Shown here piece by piece: positions 1 through 7,839 of a stretch of DNA of 43,246 nucleotides. Made by a program: the position numbers and the translations under genes. Position 1 is the first letter of the stretch. Each line of letters begins with the position of its first letter. This DNA is from Gemmatimonadota bacterium (GTDB lineage: Bacteria > Gemmatimonadota > Gemmatimonadetes > Gemmatimonadales > GWC2-71-9), in contig QHUU01000093.1 in NCBI GenBank assembly GCA_003222155.1, positions 1 through 43,246 on the forward strand, in the 5' to 3' direction. The notes below the pieces were generated by a model. It was not told the DNA's origin. It worked only from the letters and a program-made list of their open reading frames with translations, and did no database searches.

Positions 1-146
1 GGCTGCGGCTCGGCTTTGCGATGACCTATCACGGCGCCACGGTCGAAGGCGGCTTTTCGATCGAGCAGACAGTCAGCGGCGGGGGCTTCGTCCCGGGCGC
101 GACGGTGTATCGGCTGGTGATGCGGACGTCGCGGAGGCTTTTCTGA
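1..146 (+). CDS. C-terminal fragment of a probable outer-membrane beta-barrel protein (5' end outside window)
   Basis: An open frame runs from the window edge to a TGA at 144-146 (codon phase set by CTG at 3-5). It gives about 47 residues of alternating polar and hydrophobic character, ending TSRRLF. A terminal phenylalanine after an amphipathic strand is the usual signature recognised by the BAM machinery, so this is read as the last strands of an outer-membrane protein. It converges with recN and overlaps its last 74 bases. The conserved part of RecN ends close to this stop codon, so both readings are possible. The family cannot be named from so short a piece. Confidence 0.4.
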   Translation, partial: LRLGFAMTYHGATVEGGFSIEQTVSGGGFVPGATVYRLVMRTSRRLF

Positions 147-1794
147 GCAGCTCGGCCGCATGGCCGAGGGCGCTGTCCATGTCGGGATCGCCCAGCATGC
201 GGGCCAGCTCGCGCGTCCGCGCCTCTCCGGCAACGGCCCGTACGTCGCTGGTCGCGACACCGCCGCGCGCTCCTTTGGCCACGACCAGCTGGTGCCGGGC
301 GTACGCCGCGATCTGCGGCAGGTGCGTGATGACGAGTGCCTGGCGGCGCTCGGCGCGCGTCACCGCCGCCAGTGCCTCGCCCACTCGCCCGCCCACTTCC
401 CCCCCGATGCCCTGATCCACCTCGTCGAACACGAGCGTCGGCACGGCGTCGTGCTCCGCCAGCACGACCTTGAGCGCCAGCATGAGGCGCGACAGCTCGC
501 CACCCGAAGCGACTTTGGCGAGCGGGCGCGCGTCGAGGCCCACGTTCAGCTGCACGTCGAAGGTGACGTCCTCGCCCCCGTGTGCGCCGTGCGCGGTGCG
601 CGGTTGCAGCGTAACACCAAACCGGCCTCCCGGCATGCCGAGCGCCGGCAGGAGCTGGTTCACAGCCTCGGCTAGTCGCCCGACGCCCTCTTTGCGCTTG
701 GCGCTGAGCGCCGCGCAGGCGCGCGCGAAGTCGGCCGCGGCACTCGCGCGCTCGCCGGCGATCTGGCGGAGATCCAGGTCCGCCGTGTCCAGCAGCTCGA
801 GCTCGCGGGCGGCGCGGTCCCGCGTGGCGAGCACGTCGGGCAGCGCGGGGCCGTACTTCTGCGTCAGGCGGAACAGCGCATCGCGGCGCTGCTCGACCGC
901 GGCGAGTCGGCCGGGATCGCCCTCGATCCCCGCGCCGTAGTCGCGCGCGGCCTGCGCCAGCTCCTCGAGGTTGGCGAACGCCCCGTCCACCAGAGTTCGC
1001 CATGGCTCGACCGACGGGTCGAGCTTCGTCAGGCTCGCGAACAGCTTTGCCGCCCGCGCCAGTCCCGCCGTATTCACGGTCTCGAGCGCCTGCTCCAGCT
1101 CCCGCGCCAGCCTGCCCAGCTCGTCGGCGTGCGCGAGACGCTTCGCCTCCGTGTCGAGCGCCTCCGTCTCCCCGACTCGCGGACCGGCGCGCGAGATCTC
1201 CTCCACCACGTGGCGCAGGTAGTCCGCCTTGCGCTGCACGTCATCGCGCTGCGCGAGCAGCGCTTCCTCCCGCTGCTCGAGCTCCCGCAAGCGCGCGTGC
1301 GCGTCACGCACCGCGGCCCGCTCCACGGCGGCCGCGGCGTAGAGGTCGAGCATGTCGCGCTGTGCATCGGACTTGAGCAGCGACTGCGTCTCGTGCTGCC
1401 CGTGCAGGTCGACCAGCAAGGCGCCGAGCTGCGTCAGGATGCCCACCGTGGTGGGGCTGCCGTTGACCCAAGCGCGGGAGCGCCCCTCCCCGCTGATCTC
1501 CCGCTTGAGGACGAGGCGCCCGTCCTCCACGTCCACCCCCAGGGCGGCAAAAGGCGGTAGCAGGCGGGAGAGGGCGGTAGAGGACAATTCGAACGCGCCT
1601 TCGATCACGGTCTTTTGAGCGCCGGGACGGACGACGTCGCTCGAGGCGCGCTCGCCCAGGAGCAGCGCCAGGGCGTCGACGAGCATGGACTTCCCCGCAC
1701 CGGTCTCCCCGGTGAGGACGTTCAGGCCGGGAGTGAGAGACAGGGTGACGTCGGCGATGACGGCGAGGTCGCGGACGCGCAGCTCCGTCAGCAC
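73..1794 (-). CDS. recN: DNA repair protein RecN (SMC-like ATPase)
   Basis: The protein is 573 residues; RecN is usually about 550-570. RecN is an SMC-like ATPase acting in double-strand break repair. Walker A GETGAGKSM lies near residue 32, a long coiled-coil region follows, then the ABC signature ASGGELSR and Walker B LVFDEVDQGIGG near the C-terminus. The start is GTG at 1794, sharing one base with the nadK stop (TAGTG), so translation is probably coupled. The C-terminal 20 or so residues (Ser/Pro/Arg rich) extend past the conserved domain into a convergent plus-strand frame. Around 1553-1585 the gene carries degenerate copies of the decanucleotide repeat also found in dnaG and hemW, encoding the SSTALSRLLPP stretch. 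Confidence 0.95.
   Translation of the reverse strand: MLTELRVRDLAVIADVTLSLTPGLNVLTGETGAGKSMLVDALALLLGERASSDVVRPGAQKTVIEGAFELSSTALSRLLPPFAALGVDVEDGRLVLKREISGEGRSRAWVNGSPTTVGILTQLGALLVDLHGQHETQSLLKSDAQRDMLDLYAAAAVERAAVRDAHARLRELEQREEALLAQRDDVQRKADYLRHVVEEISRAGPRVGETEALDTEAKRLAHADELGRLARELEQALETVNTAGLARAAKLFASLTKLDPSVEPWRTLVDGAFANLEELAQAARDYGAGIEGDPGRLAAVEQRRDALFRLTQKYGPALPDVLATRDRAARELELLDTADLDLRQIAGERASAAADFARACAALSAKRKEGVGRLAEAVNQLLPALGMPGGRFGVTLQPRTAHGAHGGEDVTFDVQLNVGLDARPLAKVASGGELSRLMLALKVVLAEHDAVPTLVFDEVDQGIGGEVGGRVGEALAAVTRAERRQALVITHLPQIAAYARHQLVVAKGARGGVATSDVRAVAGEARTRELARMLGDPDMDSALGHAAELLRKASATSASPADTPSRPGRSPRR
1553..1585 (-). repeat. Degenerate family C decanucleotide repeat inside recN
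   Basis: On the plus strand the segment reads GGCGGTAGCA, GGCGGGAGAG, GGCGGTAGAG, then GACA. These are diverged copies of the GGACGGTAGA unit seen in dnaG (25883-25913) and hemW (32824-32859). In the RecN reading frame it encodes SSTALSRLLPP, resembling the STV..YRPLPPSTV peptide of the other two copies. It falls in the N-terminal ATPase half, between two conserved strands. Divergence makes this the weakest of the three copies. Confidence 0.45.
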
Positions 1795-2666
1795 TACTGG
1801 CGCTCGCGGTCGGAGAGGTCGCCCCACTGCAGCTTCTTGCGCATGCGGGCGAAGAAACCCTCGGGTCCGAGCCGCACGAGCAGGACCGCCTGCTCCGAGC
1901 GCTTGACCACGAGCCGCTCGCCGGACTGCATGGTGGTGCCGACCTGGCCGTCGAAGGACACGAGCACGTCCTCGGTCCATGGGGGAATCGGCTCCACGGT
2001 GACGCTGGCCTGAGATGGCACCACCAGGGGACGCACGGCGAGCGTGTGGGGACAGATGGCGGCGACGACAATGGCATCGACACCGGGGACGACGATCGGC
2101 CCACCGGCGGAGAGGGCGTAGGCCGTCGAGCCGGTGGGCGTGGCCACGACGATTCCGTCCGCCGAGTACTGGCCGACCTCGTCGCCGTCGACCGACACGC
2201 GCAGCCGGATGACGCGGGCCACGCCGCCCTTGTGGACGACGGCGTCGTTCAGCACCACCGGCTCGGGGCGGCTCTTGCCCTGCTTGTCGAGGATGAACGG
2301 AGCGAGGGCGAGACGCGACTCGGTGGCGTACGCCCGGCGCACCAGGACGTCGAGCGCCCAGTCGAGCGTCTGCGCGTTGGCGGTGGTGAGGAAGCCGACG
2401 CGCCCCAGATTCACGCCGAGAATCGGGGTGCGGGCGCCGTTGAGGCTGCGCGCGCCGCGCAGCAGCGTGCCGTCGCCGCCCAGCGTGACGAGGCACTCGA
2501 GCTGGGGCGCGCCGTGCAGCGGCGCGGGCGCGGGCTCGGGCCAGAGCGCCGCGATGTGCTCCTCGGTGAACAACGTGAGCCCGAGCCGGGGCGCGACCTG
2601 CGCGAGATGCGCGAGGATGCTCTTGAGATCGCGGTAGCTCGGGTTGCCGACCACCCCGACGTTCAT
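1794..2666 (-). CDS. nadK: NAD kinase
   Basis: This 290-residue cytosolic enzyme phosphorylates NAD+ to NADP+. The diagnostic GGDGTLLRGA motif sits near residue 66, followed by the LNDAVV segment and the glycine-rich block ADGIVVATPTGSTAYALSAG that forms the NAD site. Length and motif order match the family. The ATG start overlaps the dxs stop by 4 bp (ATGA) and its TAG stop shares a base with the recN start. The dxs-nadK-recN order is therefore a tight translationally coupled unit. Confidence 0.96.
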   Translation of the reverse strand: MNVGVVGNPSYRDLKSILAHLAQVAPRLGLTLFTEEHIAALWPEPAPAPLHGAPQLECLVTLGGDGTLLRGARSLNGARTPILGVNLGRVGFLTTANAQTLDWALDVLVRRAYATESRLALAPFILDKQGKSRPEPVVLNDAVVHKGGVARVIRLRVSVDGDEVGQYSADGIVVATPTGSTAYALSAGGPIVVPGVDAIVVAAICPHTLAVRPLVVPSQASVTVEPIPPWTEDVLVSFDGQVGTTMQSGERLVVKRSEQAVLLVRLGPEGFFARMRKKLQWGDLSDRERQ

Positions 2667-4564
2667 GAGTGCGCGGGCGATGCCTCCGCCGCGAGCGCGC
2701 GCACCCGGGCGGCGATCGCGCTGCCCGTGAGACCGGCCTCCGCAAGCTGCTGGGCGCGGGGCGCGTGCTCGTAGGTGCGATCGGGCGCCCCGAGCAGCCC
2801 GACCCGCACCTCCGGGGCCACCGTCGCGACCAGCCCCGCGAGCTGGGCGCCGAAGCCGTTGGTCACGGTTCCGTCTTCCACCGTGACGAGCAGGCGATGG
2901 TCACGCAGCAGGCCGTCCAGCAGCTCGCGGTCCACCGGCTTCATGAAGCGGCAGTTCACGACGGTGACATCGAGCCCGTCGGCGGCGAGCAACTCCGCGG
3001 CGGCCACCGCCGGCTGGCACATCGCGCCGACCGCCAGCAGCGCGCATTCCCGACCCTTGCGCAAGATCTCCCACGTGCCGTAGGGGATGGGCGCCACTTC
3101 GGCTGCGGGGGGAGCCTCACCCGGCGCCCGGTCGCGCGGGTAGCGAATCGAGAACGGCCCGGCGGCGTGCTCCAGCGCGCAGCGCAGCAGCCCGATCAAT
3201 TCGGCGCTGTCCTTGGGCGCCGTCACCGTCATGTTCGGGACCGCGAGCAGGTACGCGATGTCGTACAGGCCCATGTGCGTCTGGCCGTCTTCGCCCACCA
3301 TGCCGGCGCGGTCGAGACAAAACAGCACCGGCAGGCGCTGGATCGCCACGTCGTGGATGATGCTGTCGTACGCGCGCTGCAGGAACGTCGAATAGATCGC
3401 GACCGCCGGCCGGATGCCCTGCGTGGCGAGTCCGGCGGCGAACGTGACGGCGTGCCCCTCCGCGATACCGACGTCGAAGAACCGATCGGGCCATTTTTTC
3501 TGGAACACGCCGGTCCCCGTGCCCGACGGCATGGCGGCGGTGATCGCCACCAGCTTGGGGTACTCCCCGGCGAGCTGCGCCAGGGCTTCGCCGAACACCG
3601 CGGTCCACTGCGGCGGCCCCGCTTTCACGGGCCGCAGCTCGCCGGTGACGGGGTCGTAGGGCGCGCGGGCGTGATACTTCTCCGTGTCGGGGTGCGGCAA
3701 CGGGAACCCTTTGCCTTTTTCGGTAATGACGTGGACCACGCGGGGGCCCTTGAGCGTCTTCACGATCTGCAGGGTCTGGACCATTTGCGCGATGTTGTGC
3801 CCGTCGATCGGCCCGAAATAGCGGAACCCCAGCTCCTCGAACAGCATGCCCGGCGACCAGAAGTTCTTGATGCTCTCCTCCATCGTCTTGGCGAAATCGA
3901 CGAGCTTCTGGCCGCCGACGACGTGCGACACGGACTCGATCAGCCCTTTCATGCGCTCGCGGATCCGCACCGTGATCGGACTCGCGATGATGGAGCCCAG
4001 GTACTTGTTGATGGCACCGACGTTGGGGGCGATCGACATGCCGTTGTCGTTCAGGACCATGATGACGTCGCGACCGGAGTGGCCGGCATTGTTCATCGCC
4101 TCGTACGGCAGGCCGCAGGTGAGCGCGCCGTCGCCCACTACCGCGACGACCTTGAACTGCTCGCCCTTCAGATCGCGCGCCGCGGCGATCCCGAACGCGG
4201 CCGAGAGGCCTGTGCCGGCGTGCCCGGCGCCGAACTGGTCGTGGGGACTCTCGTCGCGCCGCAGGAACCCCGACAGGCCGCCCGGCTGACGCAGCGTCGG
4301 CAGCCGCTCGTTGCGACCGGTGAGGATCTTCCACGGGTAGCCCTGGTGGCCCACGTCCCACACGATCCGGTCGCGCGGGGAGTCGAAGCAGTAGCACAGC
4401 GCGACCGTCAGCTCGACCACCCCCAGCCCGGCGCCGATGTGGCCCCCGGTCTGGGACACGACCTCGATCAGCCGGTGGCGCACCTCGTCGGCGAGCGGCT
4501 GGAGCTGGGCGCGGTCCAAGCGCCTGACATCCTCGGGACCACGAACGGACTCGAGTAGCGCCAT
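2663..4564 (-). CDS. dxs: 1-deoxy-D-xylulose-5-phosphate synthase
   Basis: This 633-residue thiamine-diphosphate enzyme condenses pyruvate and glyceraldehyde-3-phosphate, the first step of the MEP isoprenoid pathway. Visible features are GHQGYPWKILTGR, the ThDP/Mg motif GDGALTCGLPYEAMNNA with a downstream NDN, and the transketolase-like pyrimidine domain with FFDVGIAEGHAVTFAAGLA. The usual Gln after IAE is Gly here. A TTG codon precedes the ATG at 4564; ATG is preferred because GAGG lies just upstream. The next upstream gene is ispA, also isoprenoid synthesis, so precursor supply and prenyl elongation are linked. Repeat element A1 fills the 111-bp gap between them. Confidence 0.97.
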   Translation of the reverse strand: MALLESVRGPEDVRRLDRAQLQPLADEVRHRLIEVVSQTGGHIGAGLGVVELTVALCYCFDSPRDRIVWDVGHQGYPWKILTGRNERLPTLRQPGGLSGFLRRDESPHDQFGAGHAGTGLSAAFGIAAARDLKGEQFKVVAVVGDGALTCGLPYEAMNNAGHSGRDVIMVLNDNGMSIAPNVGAINKYLGSIIASPITVRIRERMKGLIESVSHVVGGQKLVDFAKTMEESIKNFWSPGMLFEELGFRYFGPIDGHNIAQMVQTLQIVKTLKGPRVVHVITEKGKGFPLPHPDTEKYHARAPYDPVTGELRPVKAGPPQWTAVFGEALAQLAGEYPKLVAITAAMPSGTGTGVFQKKWPDRFFDVGIAEGHAVTFAAGLATQGIRPAVAIYSTFLQRAYDSIIHDVAIQRLPVLFCLDRAGMVGEDGQTHMGLYDIAYLLAVPNMTVTAPKDSAELIGLLRCALEHAAGPFSIRYPRDRAPGEAPPAAEVAPIPYGTWEILRKGRECALLAVGAMCQPAVAAAELLAADGLDVTVVNCRFMKPVDRELLDGLLRDHRLLVTVEDGTVTNGFGAQLAGLVATVAPEVRVGLLGAPDRTYEHAPRAQQLAEAGLTGSAIAARVRALAAEASPAHS

Positions 4565-4571
4565 CAAACCT

Positions 4572-4665
4572 CGCGGAACGCGGAAGTCGGAACGCGGAAC
4601 GCGGAACAGTTACAGCGGAGTCCGGCCCGCCTGTTCCGCGTTCCGAGTTCCGCGTTCCGCGTTCG
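4572..4665. repeat. Family A palindromic heptad element A1 (between ispA and dxs)
   Basis: The left arm 4572-4609 consists of GGAACGC/GGAAGTC heptads ending GGAACAG. The core is 4610-4630, and the right arm 4631-4665 is the reverse complement (CTGTTCCGCG onward). The transcript can form a long hairpin in the ispA-dxs spacer. The element begins about 10 nt after the ispA stop and ends just before the dxs ribosome-binding region. Confidence 0.9.
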
Positions 4666-4675
4666 CTCGCGCACT

Positions 4676-5605
4676 TCAGTTCGGTCTGGTAACAATGTAC
4701 TGCGCCAGGCCAGCGAGCGTAGGAGAAACTAACCCCGCCTGCCGCAGACGGTCCACCGCCCGCGCCGCCAGGCGCTCGGCTTCGGCCCGCGCCGCGCCCG
4801 CCCCCAGCAGGGTCACGAAGGTCGACTTTCCGTCCGCCGCGTCCTTCCCCGCCGTCTTGCCCAGCTGGTCGGAGGTCGCGGTCGCGTCGAGCACGTCGTC
4901 GTAGATCTGGAAGGCGAGCCCCACGTCGGCCCCGTAGCCGCGCAGCGCCTCGCACGTGGCGCCCGGCGCTCCCGCCGCCATGGCGCCGATGACGCAGGCC
5001 GCCGAGATCAGCGCGCCGGTCTTGCGGCGATGGACGTCCTCGAGCACCGCCGGTGGCAGCTGCCGGCCCTCCGCCTCGAGGTCCAGTGCCTGCCCGCCGA
5101 TCATGCCCCCGGCGCCGGCCGCGCGAAACAGCTCGAGCGCAATCCGCCGGCGGGCCTCGGGCGCGAGCGCGAGCGCCGCGAGCCCCGCGTCGAGCACGCG
5201 GGCGCCCAGGGCGACCATGTGATAGCCCGCCACGACCGCGGTGCCCACGTCGAAGGCGCGGTGCGTCGTGGGTCGCCCGCGGCGCAAGTCGTCGTTATCC
5301 ATGCAGGGGAGATCGTCGTGCACGAGCGAGTAGGCATGCACCACCTCGACCGCGGCCGCGAGGTCGGCCACGCGCTCCGCCGCGCCCCCCCCTCCCACCG
5401 CCTCGGCCGCGGCAAAGACGAGCGTCGGCCGGAGCCGTTTGCCGGTGGAGAGCAGACTGTAGCGCATGGCCGCGGGCACCGGGGCGGGCCACCACTCCCC
5501 GGCCCGCACCCCCCAGGACTCCAAGACCGCGTCCACGCGGGCCCGGGCCTCCGCGAGGTACGCCTCCAGTGCGGGGTCAGCCGTCGAGGTCTTCGACCCG
5601 GACAT
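4676..5605 (-). CDS. ispA: Polyprenyl synthetase (farnesyl/geranylgeranyl diphosphate synthase type)
   Basis: This 309-residue trans-prenyltransferase has the first aspartate-rich motif HDDLPCMDNDD near residue 87, preceded by STGKRLRP, and the second motif QIYDDVLD near residue 230. These bind the Mg-diphosphates of the allylic substrate. The two-residue insertion in the first Asp motif is typical of bacterial FPP/GGPP synthases; the chain length made cannot be fixed by eye. The start chosen is ATG at 5605, which overlaps the xseB 3' end by 29 bp. The longer upstream frame is Ser/Arg-rich shadow of xseB. Clustering with xseB and dxs is the common bacterial arrangement. Confidence 0.93.
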   Translation of the reverse strand: MSGSKTSTADPALEAYLAEARARVDAVLESWGVRAGEWWPAPVPAAMRYSLLSTGKRLRPTLVFAAAEAVGGGGAAERVADLAAAVEVVHAYSLVHDDLPCMDNDDLRRGRPTTHRAFDVGTAVVAGYHMVALGARVLDAGLAALALAPEARRRIALELFRAAGAGGMIGGQALDLEAEGRQLPPAVLEDVHRRKTGALISAACVIGAMAAGAPGATCEALRGYGADVGLAFQIYDDVLDATATSDQLGKTAGKDAADGKSTFVTLLGAGAARAEAERLAARAVDRLRQAGLVSPTLAGLAQYIVTRPN

Positions 5606-5810
5606 TGCCCGCCTGATCGGCGAGGACCTGCTTGACCTGGGCCTCGGCGGCGGTGAGGCGCTCCCGCGCCTGCCGCAGGCGCTCGACCCCCTCCTCGAAC
5701 AGCTTGAGGGCGGCGTCGAGGTCGAGCTCCTCGCCCTCGAGCCGGCGCACGATTTCCTCGAGCCGCTCGAGCTGCTCGCCAAAGTTGAGGGGCTCGCGGG
5801 CGCGCGCCAT
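5577..5810 (-). CDS. xseB: Exodeoxyribonuclease VII small subunit
   Basis: This 77-residue acidic, helical protein has the typical pattern NFGEQLERLEEIVRRLE..LDLDAALKLFEEGVERLR, which matches XseB length and composition. It assembles in several copies with XseA to form exonuclease VII, which degrades single-stranded DNA to short oligonucleotides. The ATG shares one base with the xseA stop (5810), and its 3' end overlaps ispA by 29 bp, indicating coupled translation. Confidence 0.94.
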   Translation of the reverse strand: MARAREPLNFGEQLERLEEIVRRLEGEELDLDAALKLFEEGVERLRQARERLTAAEAQVKQVLADQAGNVRVEDLDG

Positions 5811-6967
5811 CAGGACTCCGTCACCCGGGCGGCCACGGTGCCATCCGTGACGCGCAGCCGGAACGGCAGCGCCGGCGTGAACTGCGCGGCCCGCTTCAGC
5901 ACGCGGCCCTGCTCGTCACGCGCCAACGCGTACCCGCGCTCGAGGATGCGGAGCGGCGACAGCGCGTCGAGGCGGCCGGCGAGGCCGGCGAGCGCCTGCC
6001 GGTGACGCTCCAGCCGCCGCTCCAGAACCGCCGTGAGGCGATCGAAGCCGCGATCGAGGCGCTCGGCCACGCGACCCGAGCGTGCCGCGAGCCCCCGCGC
6101 CAGCCGCCCGCCGAGATGTTCCAGGTCGACCAGGACCTCGGCGGCATCGGGCGTGGCGGCCTCGGCGGCCGCGGAGGGCGTCGGCGCGCGCAGGTCGGCC
6201 ACCAGATCGCACAACGTGACGTCGGTCTCGTGCCCCACGGCGGAGATCACGGGTACGGGCAGCGCCGCCACGGCGCGGGCCACGCGCTCGTGATTGAAGG
6301 TCCAGAGATCCTCGCGCGAGCCGCCGCCGCGCCCGATGATGACGAGATCGAGCCCCTGGAGCCGCGTCACCAGGGCGAGCGCCCCGCGAATCTCGCCCTC
6401 CGCCCCATCGCCCTGGACGCGCGTCGGGACCACGAGCAGCTCGGCGAGGGGCCAGCGCCGGGTGGCCACCGCGATGATGTCGCGCAGCGCCGCTCCGTCG
6501 GGGCTGGTGACGACCGCGATGCGCCGCGGGTAGCGGGGCAGACGCCGCTTGCGCGCCGGATCGAGCAGCCCGTCCTTGGTGAGCGCCGCCTTGGCCTTCT
6601 CGAACGCCACCTGCCACAGTCCGCCGGCCTCGGTCGACAGCAGGTCGAGCACGGTGAGGCGAAACTCACCCTTCTCTTCCCACATCGTGGGCCGGGCGAA
6701 GACGAACACCTGCATGCCGTCCGTGGGGGGCGCCGGTAGCCGGCGGTTGTCCTTCTGGAACATGACGCAGCGCAGCTGCGCGGTCCGGTCGCGCAGCCCG
6801 AAGTACCAGTGCCCGCTCTGCCACGCCTTGAATCCGCTCACCTCGCCCCGCACCCACAGCGGCGCGAGGCCCGCCTCGACCACGGCCCGGGCGCGCCGGG
6901 TCACCTGCGTCACGGTCCAGGCGCCCTCGGGGGAGACGGCGGCGAACAGGTCTAAGATTTCGCCCAT
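5810..6967 (-). CDS. xseA: Exodeoxyribonuclease VII large subunit
   Basis: The protein is 385 residues, slightly shorter than the E. coli protein. The N-terminal OB-fold domain (VTRRARAVVEAGLAPLWVRGEVSGFK, HWYFGLRD) binds single-stranded DNA. The catalytic domain contains the conserved GRGGGSREDLWTFNHE and SAVGHETDVTL blocks. A C-terminal coiled coil interacts with XseB. The start overlaps the folD 3' end by 16 bp and the stop overlaps xseB by one base. Confidence 0.96.
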   Translation of the reverse strand: MGEILDLFAAVSPEGAWTVTQVTRRARAVVEAGLAPLWVRGEVSGFKAWQSGHWYFGLRDRTAQLRCVMFQKDNRRLPAPPTDGMQVFVFARPTMWEEKGEFRLTVLDLLSTEAGGLWQVAFEKAKAALTKDGLLDPARKRRLPRYPRRIAVVTSPDGAALRDIIAVATRRWPLAELLVVPTRVQGDGAEGEIRGALALVTRLQGLDLVIIGRGGGSREDLWTFNHERVARAVAALPVPVISAVGHETDVTLCDLVADLRAPTPSAAAEAATPDAAEVLVDLEHLGGRLARGLAARSGRVAERLDRGFDRLTAVLERRLERHRQALAGLAGRLDALSPLRILERGYALARDEQGRVLKRAAQFTPALPFRLRVTDGTVAARVTES

Positions 6968-7839
6968 TGCCGAGCCGCCTGCACGGTATTGAAAAGCAGC
7001 ATCGTGATCGTCATGGGCCCCACGCCTCCCGGTACGGGCGTGATGGCTCCCGCCACCTGCTTCGCTTCGTCGAACTTCACGTCCCCCACCAGCCGGTAGC
7101 CCTTCTTGGTGGCGGGGTCGTCCACGCGATTCGTGCCCACGTCGATCACCACCGCCCCCGGCTTGATCATGTCACCCGTCACGAACTCCGGCTTTCCCAT
7201 CGCCACGATCAGGATGTCGGCCAGGCGAGTCACCGCTTTGATCTCACGCGTGCGCGAGTGGCACACCGTGACGGTGGCGTTGCCCCCCGGCCCGTCCTGC
7301 AGCAGCAGGGCGGCCATGGGACGACCCACGATGTTGGAGCGACCCACGATCACGGCGTGCTTGCCGGTCGTGTCGATGCCGCTGCGCACCAGCAGCTGCT
7401 GCACGCCGAACGGCGTCGCCGGCCGAAACCCCGTGGGGTCCCCGATCGACACCTTGCCGACGTTCTCGGGGTGGAAGCCGTCCACGTCCTTGGCCGGCGC
7501 CACGCGGCGCAGCACCTTCTGCGAGTCGATCTGCTTGGGCAGCGGCAGCTGCACCAGAATCCCGTGGATCTTCGGGTCCGCGTTGAGACGATCCACCAGC
7601 GCCAGCAGCTCGGCCTGCGTCGTCTCCTTCGCAAGGCGTACCGTCTCGTGGTGGAGCCCCGTTTCCTCGCAGGCCTTCCCCTTCATCCGGACGTAGGTGG
7701 CGGAGGCGGGGTTGTCCCCGACGAGGACGGCGGCGAGGCCCGGGGTGACGCCCCGGCTGGCGAGGGCACGCAGCTCGCCCTCGAGCTCCGCGCGCATCGC
7801 CAGGCCCGTGGCGGTGCCGTCGATGAGCCTAGCGGGCAA
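6952..7839 (-). CDS. folD: Bifunctional methylenetetrahydrofolate dehydrogenase / cyclohydrolase
   Basis: This 295-residue enzyme interconverts 5,10-methylene-, methenyl- and 10-formyl-tetrahydrofolate. The catalytic segment shows YVRMKGKACEETG (Tyr and Lys of the active site), ILVQLPLPKQID, the NADP-binding IVGRSNIVGRPMA and the C-terminal PVPGGVGPMT. The conserved N-terminus ARLIDGTATGLA begins before any ATG. The only in-frame candidate is TTG at 7839, giving MPARLIDGT and an 11-bp overlap with rny. It sits between rny and xseA in the usual order. Confidence 0.95.
   Translation of the reverse strand: MPARLIDGTATGLAMRAELEGELRALASRGVTPGLAAVLVGDNPASATYVRMKGKACEETGLHHETVRLAKETTQAELLALVDRLNADPKIHGILVQLPLPKQIDSQKVLRRVAPAKDVDGFHPENVGKVSIGDPTGFRPATPFGVQQLLVRSGIDTTGKHAVIVGRSNIVGRPMAALLLQDGPGGNATVTVCHSRTREIKAVTRLADILIVAMGKPEFVTGDMIKPGAVVIDVGTNRVDDPATKKGYRLVGDVKFDEAKQVAGAITPVPGGVGPMTITMLLFNTVQAARQWAKS

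Noticed and set aside
2669-4558. Long plus-strand open frame (about 629 codons) opposite dxs
   Set aside because: It is the antisense shadow of a clearly conserved gene in high-GC DNA; its His/Arg/Glu-rich product shows no family motif.
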